Positions 56,201 through 63,501 of a stretch of DNA of 64,000 bases are shown piece by piece (within the stretch, counting starts at the first letter, position 1; every line of letters begins with the position of its first letter). Source of the stretch: Isochrysis galbana (lineage: Eukaryota; Haptophyta; Isochrysidales; Isochrysidaceae); the NCBI GenBank assembly GCA_018136815.1, contig CM030940.1:4054245-4118244 (forward strand). The letters are read 5' to 3'. The position numbers and the translations under genes are program-made. Under the pieces are notes generated by a model. That model ran no database searches. It worked only from the letters and a program-made list of their open reading frames with translations, and was not told the DNA's origin.

Positions 56201-57848
56201 GGCAACTCACCGCCGACAAATACGTGCACGGCGGATGCGCGACCACGAGGTCCCAACCGAGGTTTTGAATGTGAAGAGCATCTCCGCAGAAGTGGGGAAT
56301 GTAGTCGATCTCCGACGGTCGTAGATCGCACGTCGCGACGTGCGCTCCGGCGAGTAGGAACATCGAAGACACGACCCCGCTAGCTTCACCGACGACTAGA
56401 ACGCGGGGTGGAGGAATCCCCTCGGCCGCGTCGAACGTCACGGCGTCGTGGATCGCCGCTAACTCAGCGCAAAGCTCGTCAAAATGCGTCGGCAGTACGG
56501 CAGAGGGTGATGAATGAGTGCTCGCGTGCGGCCGCCGCAAGGCTAGAGCAGCTTCGGCGAGATGGCGGGGCAAGATGACGGAGGAACCGCTAGCCCGGGC
56601 ACGGGAGGCGGCTAACATTTGGAGCTCGCGCGTAGGGGCGCGGGCAGCTTCAGTAGACTTGGCGGCCGAGGAACAACCAACCACGGCGATCCGGTGGATG
56701 GCCTCGGCAGTAGAATTCAGGGGGAGGGGGTCGTCGCCCTGAAGTTTCGGTGGGCTAGACCTGAAGGGGGTTGGCTCCGGCGGGCGATCCCTGGAACAGG
56801 GATCCTCCGGAGAGCCGAGAGAAAGAGGAGACGCCGGCGTCCGTGTGGGGCGCGACGAGAGATCGTAATCGACGGCCCCTGCGTCTCCCGAGTCTGGGGT
56901 GGCCACGGCGTGAGCGCGGAAAGCCGCAGCTCCCTTGGAACCTTCATCTTCATTGACTCCGGAAGCCGACCCTTCCGGGTCGGGAACCAGGTCAGAAACG
57001 AGAACAGGTGCAACTTCGAGACGAGAGAATGAACACGATGACGGAGAAATATAACGAACCGGGGAGAGAGGTGAGGAGGAGGCACAAGTCTCCGCCTCCA
57101 CTGCACGAGAACCTACGGTAGACAACGACAATTCGTCCGCAGAGCGGCTCCGGCTATGGCCCTTGGGAGAGAGGTCTCCAGTGGGGTCCCGAAGAGCAGA
57201 AACAGGTAAAGCAGCAACAACGTTTTCGGACGCGGCAGCGGCCACGTCGGACCTATCCATAGAACCTAGAGCAGAAGATGATACCGAGTCGACAGCCCTC
57301 GAGGGCTTTACAACTGACTGTTTACGAAACGAAGAGACCGAAGACGCGTCGGATCCACCTAGCCCACCCCCTTGGGCAGGGCCGTCGGGGGATGAATCCA
57401 GGGATGAAGATGCGTCGAAAGACCTAGGAGAATTAGAAGAAACCGAAGACAGCATAGTATCCGTAGAAATAGATTCCAAGAGGGGCAGCGAGCGAGAATC
57501 GGCCCCTAACATCCTAATAGCGTGCGGAGTAATAGAAGAACTTGTAGACGTACACGAATTTCGGAGAGTCGGGTCGCGACTATCTCCGGGGCAAACCTGT
57601 TTCCAGGAGCCCGGGTCAAGTGTCGACTCCGGCTTCCGAGATAGCCGTTCGGCGGGGGCTTCAGCCGGCGAGGCGGCTCCCACCGTCGAGGACTGAATAG
57701 AGCTAGAGACAGGGGGAGAATCGCCGCGTCGACAGCTCTTCTCCCCAAGCGGCGTAGGGATCGGATCGGGATGGTGGTGGTGGCGTTCAGGCCCACCGCC
57801 CGCGATGTTCTCCGCCAGGGTTTGAAGGACGGGGACCCCGCCGGACCC
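50205..57848 (-). CDS. Ty3/gypsy chromovirus Pol with an internal DNA methyltransferase-like domain
   Basis: The frame is open without a break from the gag UAG to the stop at 50205 (about 2,547 codons). There is no ATG near its start. Order: a Ser/Pro-rich linker; a methyltransferase-like domain (56440-55790) with VLVVGEASG, DLVVAHPPCTYLS, VAVENP and RSRTYVGIAGAMAAQW; a retropepsin with ADTGAGPS (54558-54566); reverse transcriptase with YLDD (52965-52979); RNase H (KTDGAS, near 52480); integrase with an HHCC finger, the Asp of VYCDVLS, the Asp of RTDAGSN and the Glu of GFVERAQQ; a GPY segment (YSGPYRVVEA); and a chromodomain (YIVEKLLDRR, YLVKWRGYS, ATWEPRSEL). All catalytic residues checked are present. 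Chromodomains steer integration to marked chromatin. The methyltransferase domain is foreign to ordinary gypsy elements. Confidence 0.88.
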   Translation of the reverse strand, partial: GSGGVPVLQTLAENIAGGGPERHHHHPDPIPTPLGEKSCRRGDSPPVSSSIQSSTVGAASPAEAPAERLSRKPESTLDPGSWKQVCPGDSRDPTLRNSCTSTSSSITPHAIRMLGADSRSLPLLESISTDTMLSSVSSNSPRSFDASSSLDSSPDGPAQGGGLGGSDASSVSSFRKQSVVKPSRAVDSVSSSALGSMDRSDVAAAASENVVAALPVSALRDPTGDLSPKGHSRSRSADELSLSTVGSRAVEAETCASSSPLSPVRYISPSSCSFSRLEVAPVLVSDLVPDPEGSASGVNEDEGSKGAAAFRAHAVATPDSGDAGAVDYDLSSRPTRTPASPLSLGSPEDPCSRDRPPEPTPFRSSPPKLQGDDPLPLNSTAEAIHRIAVVGCSSAAKSTEAARAPTRELQMLAASRARASGSSVILPRHLAEAALALRRPHASTHSSPSAVLPTHFDELCAELAAIHDAVTFDAAEGIPPPRVLVVGEASGVVSSMFLLAGAHVATCDLRPSEIDYIPHFCGDALHIQNLGWDLVVAHPPCTYLSAVSCQWLDREPGRRQALESAARVFLAMASANAPFVAVENPRMHAEASALVGGLRPRQFVQPWQHGTGHQKATGLYLTASLPPLQPSKIVEGRLSAMADLSPSPHRGALRSRTYVGIAGAMAAQWMPVLRRYAREAKASRSLDFTVDWAISQAAASLRERPSLCSTGFELAEPRTALARFMEGRGEAASSSHLTPPSGSLVSDSVVVIPDVGPVADASRLLHQEDSETIVSQDGTEAKGDRFTPWEWPIRDRSTTPGPPNTVKKRRSKWQVFDRDVISGVHRWQDVTPSIAQEIAEQAAAAEPSEPSILSRLGSQGINALSPSASFTAGDEGVAEPTGSVVAERPLENGDVGLDSGEDDTPETPEHRSMQALETKPSDAADGEGTPQALCGDGAAARGLSAAGFSELSKLPKTALQKSLEKEWSRQMDQPRHPTDRRGLGYDGVPNPSNSAKASPYSSIPFVPQTVAAAIERVPHVDESSPSRPASNPTTPSPGAGTSLPVESIADTPPPLYPRHCLYVRDLVVCRADGDCAAQGFVLPDVALTVNSTLADTGAGPSVITTALLDRLPEDACVERVSDATVPNLHGPDGLPLITRGRASLVFSLSGRLFRHSFAVIEGNAMLLLGNDFLAAHSATISLDAASSEGSLRLRPASGDSEDSSRVLSECVVRVSTAPPPVADSGFVGAISMSPGQPLTVDFLERSTGTREIPAGSEGEAAADARQPLYTPLFESADEFAAKAPASTSSEYLLYTEQAVTIPAFHRATIWVRVPLALRDHSDCAMLVDRLPNREALDSSPLVMPTVVTPTDDHRIAVTIVHTGVNALTLPSLHPIASLQVRFKLHRGWTPTGSEGDGDPVTALSEEQRALLDSATIDPDRLLSDDQREEVRQLLARRIKAFALHPGAPNHTHVLEVELPLNPGAVPHRHAPSRVGRAGELIIEEEVAKMEAAGIIRKSNSAWASRVVLVSKKDGSVRFCVDYRDTNAKLRVEDSPLPLIVEAIDRLASGQGPLSSLFLCTLDLASGFWGIPIKESHKHITAFTTHRGKYEFNFLPFGIQSGPSYMCRLMDIVLGALAWEICMPYLDDVGIWSTGVGPSEEARAQASFEQMLHRLDLVLERLEWAGLTCKMSKCVFFATSTEYLGHVVSREGLKMDPKKVAAVADIDPSSINSLEAVRSFLGLCSYYRRFIRQFAAKAAPLTALTRKGCDVAKESQSEECRRAIQELKAAITSEPVLTPPRDDRPFIVKTDGASKLGIAGILSQLGDDNRERVVGYYARSLTSAERHWTVTEIELLAALESIRNWRPYLWGRRFKLVVDHSALRWLHTMKDQVAGGPASRLTRWALKLAEYRFDVEHKPGAVHQDADGLSRLASLEPEHEDEPLAGPAPLAVREPGLESLAEQERSHPVAAITRSVATARGLQALDRSRRRASDSGPAIQSSYLAPGTPTSEEMRAALAEDPFVEPLLGSRETVNHEPSGQGSPRQAAASGPIAEDDSCSSSVAPVPAQQSKMFRRFVVHDGLVYYRTVPDSTDPNSLVLYIPPSLRSRYLFAYHDRSGHLGVSRMSGLLRTRVYWPGMSSDVASYVRECHECTLAKPLPRALASPSGLSVGTYPFDVVYCDVLSLAPTHNFVPGVSGYDKLVVFIDSLTRWIEAEPSNGDPSSEVALDMFIRLIVTRYGVPRQLRTDAGSNLCSVLVSRILELTGTDLSSTEPYRHEGVGFVERAQQTLIRLMRASNEGGSHWVDHLPFLLLSLRASSGRVTSRSPASLIFGRELRLPAQLSDPKTVSPTALEAASADVRSYASRLNASLRLSWSSALEATLAAQAESARDATIKSQRPARFEPGDRVCMRLPGRANKLQFIYSGPYRVVEALSDTRYRLRDLENRLVKEEVHISNLRPYHTFVDEEPLADDEYIVEKLLDRRSHGGSIEYLVKWRGYSIREATWEPRSELLRRCSDLLDDYDRSVEETCPEDVESPEATSSSARDTPLPPVLDAPSSRTRSRLHSR
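55790..56440 (-). other. Methyltransferase-like domain inside Pol
   Basis: The segment resembles a phage and bacterial family annotated as DNA cytosine methyltransferase. Matching landmarks in order are an ExSG loop (motif I, VVGEASGVVSS), an acidic residue after the next strand (ATCDLRPSEID), GDALHIQNLGWDLVVAHPPC with the Pro-Pro-Cys of motif IV (near 56228-56233), a Trp after it (SCQWL), VENP (motif VI), a QPWQHGTGHQKATGLYL block and the family ending RSRTYVGIA.AMAAQW. All are in one intact frame. I judge the fold assignment likely and the activity unproven. Confidence 0.7.
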
Positions 57849-57851
57849 CTA
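57849..57851 (-). promoter_or_regulatory. In-frame UAG between gag and pol, candidate readthrough site
   Basis: On the minus strand the context is CAG TAG GGG TCC GGC GGG GTC CCC. Gag and Pol are in the same frame, and no other stop occurs between the last gag codon and the end of pol. The downstream GC-rich sequence (GGGTCCGGCGGGGTCCCC) can pair with itself. This layout is like the suppressed stop of gammaretroviruses. Confidence 0.7.
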
Positions 57852-59756
57852 CTGAGGCTTAACCCGGACCATCGAGCGAAGAAGCTTATGAATGTGCTCG
57901 TCCGATCCGCACTCTCCGCAGCCAGCCTCACACAGAAAGCGGATATATGGCTGACAGATGACGGGGTTGTGAGCACCGTCTCCCGTGCCATATTTCCAGG
58001 CTTCGCTGGATGGAGTGCCAGGAGGAGCTTGAGGTCGGAAAGCGCAGAAGGCACAGCCGTTTTCGTTCGTCCATTCGGTGATTCCCCTATTGATATCGTC
58101 CGTTCGTGGAGTTTCCATTGAATTATCGGCCGGTCGGCACTTTGCTAGCGCCGCCGAGACCCTTGGGTGCTTGGCATAGCCTGCTACGGCCCAGAAGCGG
58201 GCTCGGGCCCGATTCCAAAGCTCGGGCGTCCACCGGGATACGCCCAAATCGGGCGGTAGCCCTTGGCCGTTCGCCGGCGGATCGCAGCGACGGCTGGGCG
58301 GCCGAGACGAGCCTCCCTTTCGACCCGGTGGATCGGTCAGTATAGCCGGCAACGGTGAGTTGGAGTGGTAACTTGCCGGCGGTGCAGCAGCCCGATAATC
58401 AGGCTTCGAAGCAGGCGAATGTCCCTGTCCGCGAAGAGCTTCCGCCACGGTAGCTTGGACGGCCGCCTGCACGGCGGCAACCATGTCCGTGGTCGAAGCG
58501 GTCTTCTGGGACGAGGAAGTCTCGTTCTTTGCCTCGCCTGAGGCTTTAGTGCGTACGCTAGCCACGGTTTGCTTCGTCGAGGGCCGGGATTGATGACGCT
58601 TCACCCGAGCCTGCTCGTAAGGGCTGAGGTACCGTTGGCAGAGGTTGACGCACGAGAGCGCCGACCGACCTAGCTCGTGGTTCTCTACGCGGAAACGAGT
58701 CTCCGCGAGCACCTCCGCAAATTTAATAGCATTATCGACGCCGCGCTGAGGATCAACCTTATCGTTCCGGATGATTTCTTCGAACCTCTGGTTGATCTCA
58801 TGGGCCATGTTTGGATGATCCCACACGTTGGTGGAGTCAACCGCGGAATCGCCAAGCTTGCGGATGTAGGCGCGAACCAAATTCTTGCTGAGCTCACATA
58901 GATCAGCGCCAGCCTCGCGCTCCCTCATGCGGTCCCACTCCATCGACGCCGAGTCTTTCGCGAAACCATCGGCCCCGTTTGCGAAGGTCCCGTCGCATTT
59001 GCGAAGAAGGACGTCAGCAGCGAGGACAGGATTGAGAGCGAGGGCGCGGTCCTCCACTAGATCGAGGAGGAAGGCGAAGATGCGAGAATTGCCGCTGGAA
59101 TTGGCTCCGGCTGCCGCGAGGAGGGAGGTAAATATTTCGCGATGATCGCAGCCGAGCGCTAGTGCCCGCTCCAACGGCTTGATGAGAGTTAGCCGAAATT
59201 CGTTCCAGGCTGTCGCCGCGGTTTGAACGTTATCGGAGGCGAGGGCCTTTGGGAAGCGGAGCTCCGAAAGCTCTTTGCCCATCCTGACCTGATGGTGAAG
59301 GGTTTGCTCGGCTGAGAAGCGGCTACGCACCCATTTGAGCAAGTGGTCCTCCTCCATGAAAATTCGGCAATGCCAAACGTTGCCCGCCAGGGAGAGGTTG
59401 CTCTTCAAAATGGTGTGGATGAGCTCGTGCTCGTCGGAGTCGCGGTAAAGGGCGGCCAGATCGCGTGAAGGCAGGGCGAGGAGATTTTTCCACTCGCTTA
59501 CAACTGCCTCTCGCTCATCCATCCCCACCGCGAGGCAGGGGTCACGAGGGTGGCGAAGTGGCACCATCGGGGTCGGGCCCCGGTAAGGGCTTTGGTCCTG
59601 GCGGCGGGATTCCGATTTAGAGGTCGGGTACGCCGACCGTGGAACCCTAGAAGCCGGAGAGCTGTGGCCCTTTGGGTCTAGAGCAGGAGGCTCGCCCATG
59701 GGTGGTTCCCTCTGAACCGGCCTAGCAGAATCCGCAGCCGCCTCGGTCCGATCCAT
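57849..59756 (-). CDS. Ty3/gypsy Gag with an atypical C-terminal Cys/His cluster
   Basis: Starting at the ATG at 59756 (MDRTEAAADSARP), 635 residues precede the UAG at 57849. The first 110 residues are Pro/Ser-rich. The middle (about 120-420) is helical, with LTLIKPLERALALG, IFAFLLDLVEDRAL and VDNAIKFAEVLAETRFRVEN, as expected for capsid. A Ser/Ala/Gln-rich linker leads to the C-terminal cluster CAFCAFRPQAPPGTPSSEAW, then HNPVIC, CEAGCGECG and DEHIHKLL. It is Cys/His-rich, but it is not the CCHC knuckle of most Gag proteins. An upstream ATG at 59930 is in frame but would add residues from outside the element. The identification rests on position upstream of pol in the same frame and on composition. 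Confidence 0.7.
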   Translation of the reverse strand: MDRTEAAADSARPVQREPPMGEPPALDPKGHSSPASRVPRSAYPTSKSESRRQDQSPYRGPTPMVPLRHPRDPCLAVGMDEREAVVSEWKNLLALPSRDLAALYRDSDEHELIHTILKSNLSLAGNVWHCRIFMEEDHLLKWVRSRFSAEQTLHHQVRMGKELSELRFPKALASDNVQTAATAWNEFRLTLIKPLERALALGCDHREIFTSLLAAAGANSSGNSRIFAFLLDLVEDRALALNPVLAADVLLRKCDGTFANGADGFAKDSASMEWDRMREREAGADLCELSKNLVRAYIRKLGDSAVDSTNVWDHPNMAHEINQRFEEIIRNDKVDPQRGVDNAIKFAEVLAETRFRVENHELGRSALSCVNLCQRYLSPYEQARVKRHQSRPSTKQTVASVRTKASGEAKNETSSSQKTASTTDMVAAVQAAVQATVAEALRGQGHSPASKPDYRAAAPPASYHSNSPLPAILTDPPGRKGGSSRPPSRRCDPPANGQGLPPDLGVSRWTPELWNRARARFWAVAGYAKHPRVSAALAKCRPADNSMETPRTDDINRGITEWTNENGCAFCAFRPQAPPGTPSSEAWKYGTGDGAHNPVICQPYIRFLCEAGCGECGSDEHIHKLLRSMVRVKPQ

Positions 59757-59819
59757 CGACGGACTTGAAGCGGGCTCTTGGCGGGCTTGGACCCCAGTCG
59801 CGGTGGGCCGGATTTTTTT

Positions 59820-60392
59820 TTGTATATATATGCAAAACAAACAAACACACCGCACTTCCAATGTGGGGTGGACAGTCCTCCGCTGCGACGCCCTCCTCTG
59901 CAGTGTCACCTGCAGTGTCCTCGAATCCATGGGGGACCGAGGAGACTCCGCACCTCGGTGGGACGGCGTCCAACGGCGGCACGATGCGCTGCATGAAGTA
60001 CGGGGCCGGCGCCGTGTGCACCGCCGCGCGCACGATGCGCATGATGGTGTACCCTGAGAGCTGGACCGACGGGATGCACTGCGTCGACTTCACGCACACG
60101 GTGCACGGCAAGGCCCAAGGCGCTCGACGCTCCACCGCCACTGGGACCTTCCACACCGTGCCGCTTCTGCCACCTTCACGCCGACAACCTGATCAAGCTG
60201 GACCAACAGAACCGCGGGGTTCACGGCGTGCGCTTGGACGAAACTTTCCACGCACGGGATCCCCGCGCGTGTGATTGCCACTCATCATGCGCACGGCGTG
60301 CACACGCATCTGGCGAACATCCAGAGTCTTCCTCCCAGACATCTACACCCCGCTTCACTCTCCTCTTCCCCCACAAGCCTCGCTCCTTCACC
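59820..60392 (+). other. Possible coding sequence upstream of the MGQYY gene, frame broken
   Basis: MKYGAGAVCTAARTMRMMVY with WTDGMHCVDFTHTVHGKA (59992-60115) reads as protein-like in one frame. The continuing CRFCHLHADN.. stretch is in another frame. A frameshift or an intron could link them. An AT-rich stretch (TTTTTTTTTGTATATATATG) at 59814-59835 marks the probable edge of the retroelement. Confidence 0.3.
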
Positions 60393-60944
60393 ATGGGCCA
60401 GTACTTTGTCTTCATCGCCAAGCGACTCGGTCACCGCACCTACGAGGAGATCCGCGCCCCAGCCTTCAAGTTCTGCGAACACATGGAGGAGGGCATGAGC
60501 GGCGCCATCCTGGCGATGCTGCTCGTCACAGCATCTGGCATGGGCCGTGGATGTGGAGACTTCCGCGTGGATCTGGCCAAGGAACGCTACCCGTCGATGT
60601 GGGCACTCATCAAGCCTTACATGGGCCGTTGGTGCAAGGCAAACCTCATGCTCGTTGGCGACTACTCCGACGAGTACGACAGGCTCCCCAAGACCAAGTA
60701 CATTGGAGACGAGGCCGCCGTCGCGTACCTCTGTATGGAATATATCATGGCTGAAACGAATCCCATGGTGCAAGTGCACCGAGCAGCTGGCAAACTCTAC
60801 ATGGAGAACAAGAAGGCCGTCCTCGCACGCGTCACGGACCTCGCCACCCAAGATCAGCCAAGCGACACCGTCGCCTGCCAGCAGAATGACGAGGAAGACG
60901 GATGTGAGAAAAAGACGAAGAAGATGAAAACTCAGCACGCGTAG
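60393..60944 (+). CDS. MGQYY-type conserved protein of unknown function
   Basis: The ATG at 60393 opens a 183-residue frame that begins MGQYFVFIAKRLGHRTYEEI. It continues with FKFCEHMEEGMSGAILAMLLV, SGMGRGCGDFRVD and MLVGDYSDEYDR. This follows the pattern of small proteins starting MGQYY/FxVxN in bacteria and protists, which share a Gly-rich GRGGGD segment and a VxAGDYxD segment and whose function is, to my knowledge, not established. The C-terminus is Lys-rich (EKKTKKMKTQHA), possibly a nuclear signal. The frame is open upstream and encodes a Cys/His-rich stretch (CRFCHLHADN, CDCHSSC) from about 60155, so the protein may start earlier, or a second coding unit precedes it. It lies head-to-head with the chromovirus gag. 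Confidence 0.6.
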   Translation: MGQYFVFIAKRLGHRTYEEIRAPAFKFCEHMEEGMSGAILAMLLVTASGMGRGCGDFRVDLAKERYPSMWALIKPYMGRWCKANLMLVGDYSDEYDRLPKTKYIGDEAAVAYLCMEYIMAETNPMVQVHRAAGKLYMENKKAVLARVTDLATQDQPSDTVACQQNDEEDGCEKKTKKMKTQHA

Positions 60945-61084
60945 CTGGGGGTATAATAGACCAAAAGGAAAACAAATAACCTGACAATTATAATATTGAG
61001 CCTTGTGTATATACCAAAAAGAAAACAAATAACCTGGCCCTCTTTTGACGGAACGCGACTTCAAGGGCCGCTTACCGGGCTTAA

Positions 61085-61290
61085 AAAAGTCTGAAGGCGC
61101 TTCAGGGCTACACACCTACTAGTCGTCCGGTACCCATTACTGCCCCGCCGCCAACGCCCTTTAGCTCCCTTCCCTCCACCTCCTCCCCTTAATTCCTTTT
61201 TCTTTGGTTTCCGGGGTGCGGCCCAGGTGCACTACCATGGGCCCGGTTTGGAGTGTGGGGTTTGGGGCGGCCCTCGAGCAGCAACTAGAC
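61085..61290 (+). mobile_element. Retroposon family B, copy 5 (truncated)
   Basis: It has the A-run, TCTGAAGGCGCTTCAGGGC, ACACACCTACTAG, the CCCTCCACCTCCTCCCC block, TTTTCTTTGGTTTCCGGGG and GGTGCACTACCATGGGCCC. Later blocks of family B are missing after about 61290. Confidence 0.65.
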
Positions 61291-61838
61291 GCGCTAGCGC
61301 AACACACGACAATACCGGCGGCAGCAAAAACTCCGGCAAACATTGACCGAAATGGGCTATGAAGACGCACACTTACTGGCGAATCGGAACTCCCGAGGGG
61401 GATACACGAGACTATCACACACTTTTCACACACGCATAGACCGCATCTACTCTCCCGCATACCACTCCAACACAGCGTGGTAGCCACATCACAACGGCCA
61501 GATCACAATCAAAGAATGCAACGAGGCTCGATACACATCAACACAGCCTATCAGCCGACACACCCCTGTCGTTCACGTCGATAATTCCTAGTCACTTTGG
61601 AGCTTGGAGCGTGAGTTACCATGTCCCTTTCTTCCCTTTCTCCTATGCAAGGCGACCCATCCCGATAGAGGAATGTACGACCCGTCACCTTGGAGGTTTG
61701 CGAAGATTGGTGGACGCAAGGCGCCCCGGATATGATCTCGCCGGTCGAAAGGGAAGGGGGAGGGATGTGCGCGCAGCAGAAAGGATCATTCTGTATCGAG
61801 CACCAAGTGGCGCGTCAGAGAGTGTCCACAGCCCCTCA
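61291..61838. other. Intergenic, nothing recognised
   Basis: No gene, RNA gene or repeat could be supported here. Confidence 0.5.
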
Positions 61839-62981
61839 TCACTTGTTGTTCTCAAGATATGGGTATGCGGCGCGCAGCTCATCTGTTGACAAGGTAGGCA
61901 CCGTACCCCCAAAGTAGGGGAGTTGTCTCTCCTCAAGCCATGCGTCCAGCTCCCCGGCAGCGAGGCGCTTGTAGACAAAGTATGCCTTGCTGGATGCGCC
62001 CGAGCCTTGTGCCCCATCAACACAGCCAAGACGCATCGACCCGTCCGTAGTGACACAAACGCATCTGACCGTTGCCGTCGCGCCCTCAAAGTTGGCTGAA
62101 TTGCGCGTGCCACCCATGTCCGCAGAGCTGTACTCCTCCTGGAGTATGCGTCCATCAGATGAGAAGCCATACTTGCCCCGGAGCTCATTCAGCAGAATCG
62201 GCCGGCCAAAGAATTCGAGCACCTCCTTGGCGACAACCCCACCTGCCTTGTCAAATCGATAAAAGAGGGCGACGGGAGCAGTGAAGGGGGCGCTCCCGAG
62301 GCCCGTGAGCCCACGGCGCTGGGCGAGTTCGCGGCTCGATGTGCCCACAAGTTGCCAGTCGCCAATCAGTCGCGCATCGTCTCGGATCGCAGGGGCAGGC
62401 GAAAATAAGGTCACACGTTCGAGCTCGCGGCAGAACGCGTTGAGGGCTTCGTGCTCGCGCTCGTCTGCCTTGTCTACGCCGAAACGCTTGAGGCCCTCCA
62501 AGGCCTTGAGCACGCCCTGCACTGCCTCCGCCTCTGCCTCGTAGTCATACTCCACCTCGAGCGCGCTGTTCTCGTCGACCACCACTGTAGGCACAGACGC
62601 GATACCCAAAGCAACGTCGGCAGCAAGCGCATCCGCCGCCGCGCGCTCAGCATCCACTGGATTGATGGCGGCGGAGGCTGGGGTAGAGAAGAGAAAGTCG
62701 TCATCGTCGTCGGTCTTCCCGTTCTGTATGCGCAGCCAGCCCTCCACCTCGAGCGCGTCAATCGCGTCAAAGAATTCTTCCTCATCGGCCGGCACACACT
62801 GATCATAGAGACTCTGCACACTCACGCCGCTTCCGGAGCTCCAGCCGGGCTCGGCGAGGAGGGCGTCGCGGATGGAGGCGCCAATATCCATCCGAGCGTG
62901 GGCAAGCCGCGCTGGCTGCACCGCGCGCAGCCACGCGCCCTCAGGCGGCAGAGAGCAAAGCAGTGAGAGGAGAGGCGCCAT
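61839..62981 (-). CDS. PAP/fibrillin-family plastid lipid-associated protein
   Basis: A single frame of 380 residues starts at the ATG at 62981. The PAP/fibrillin core spans about 215-355: LIGDWQLVGTSSRELAQRRG, the FTAPVALFYRFDKAGGVVAKEV stretch, IDEL-like LLNELRGKYGFSSDGRILQEEY and AYFVYKRL near the end. Before it lies an acidic region of about 120 residues (KTDDDDDFLF, VEYDYEAEAEAVQG). The first 30 residues are rather hydrophobic (MAPLLSLLCSLPPEG); a plastid signal is possible but not clear. PAP/fibrillins sit in plastoglobules and thylakoid edges, bind lipids and act in stress responses and quinone metabolism. The gene indicates a plastid-bearing host. It diverges from the gene at 63502, with a GA-rich, G-run-containing intergenic region between. 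Confidence 0.82.
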   Translation of the reverse strand: MAPLLSLLCSLPPEGAWLRAVQPARLAHARMDIGASIRDALLAEPGWSSGSGVSVQSLYDQCVPADEEEFFDAIDALEVEGWLRIQNGKTDDDDDFLFSTPASAAINPVDAERAAADALAADVALGIASVPTVVVDENSALEVEYDYEAEAEAVQGVLKALEGLKRFGVDKADEREHEALNAFCRELERVTLFSPAPAIRDDARLIGDWQLVGTSSRELAQRRGLTGLGSAPFTAPVALFYRFDKAGGVVAKEVLEFFGRPILLNELRGKYGFSSDGRILQEEYSSADMGGTRNSANFEGATATVRCVCVTTDGSMRLGCVDGAQGSGASSKAYFVYKRLAAGELDAWLEERQLPYFGGTVPTLSTDELRAAYPYLENNK

Positions 62982-63501
62982 CGCCGAACGGAGGACGAGG
63001 GACGCGCGAGCAGGTCACATACGTCTCTCATGGTGTTGTAGATTGGAGGTTATTCATTATCTTCACAGCTACTGTTCAAGTATACCGTCCGTCCGTCGGG
63101 AGGGCTCTCCTCTCGTCTCCTCGGCGCTCGCAGGAAGTTCAAGCTGATTGCCAGAGAGAGAGAGGGGGGCGCTGTCTACGGCGAGCAGTTCTCTCACGTA
63201 GAAGCAATAGGCCGGGGGGGGGGGGGGGGAAGTTAAGAAGGAGAGAGAGGCTGATCTAATGACTCTCATTGAGTGTGTCGTCTGATTCCGGCCCCCGGGG
63301 CCTCGTCGTCACCCAGCTTCTTTTCTCTCTCTCTCCCCAATACTTCAGGTAGGGTAGCATGCCTCACGCACGCGCGCGCGAACTCGGGCCCTCTCTCTCC
63401 CCCCTCTCTCTCCCTCCCTGCCTCCCTCCCTCCCCCTCCCTGCCCGCCTTCCCTCCCTCCCTTCCTCTCCGTGAAGTGTGTGCCGCATCTCTTTCGCACA
63501 G

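Noticed and set aside
59754-59930. Gag start at the upstream ATG at 59930
   Set aside because: The extra 58 codons cross the AT-rich tract at 59814-59835 that appears to lie outside the element; 59756 gives a Gag-like N-terminus.
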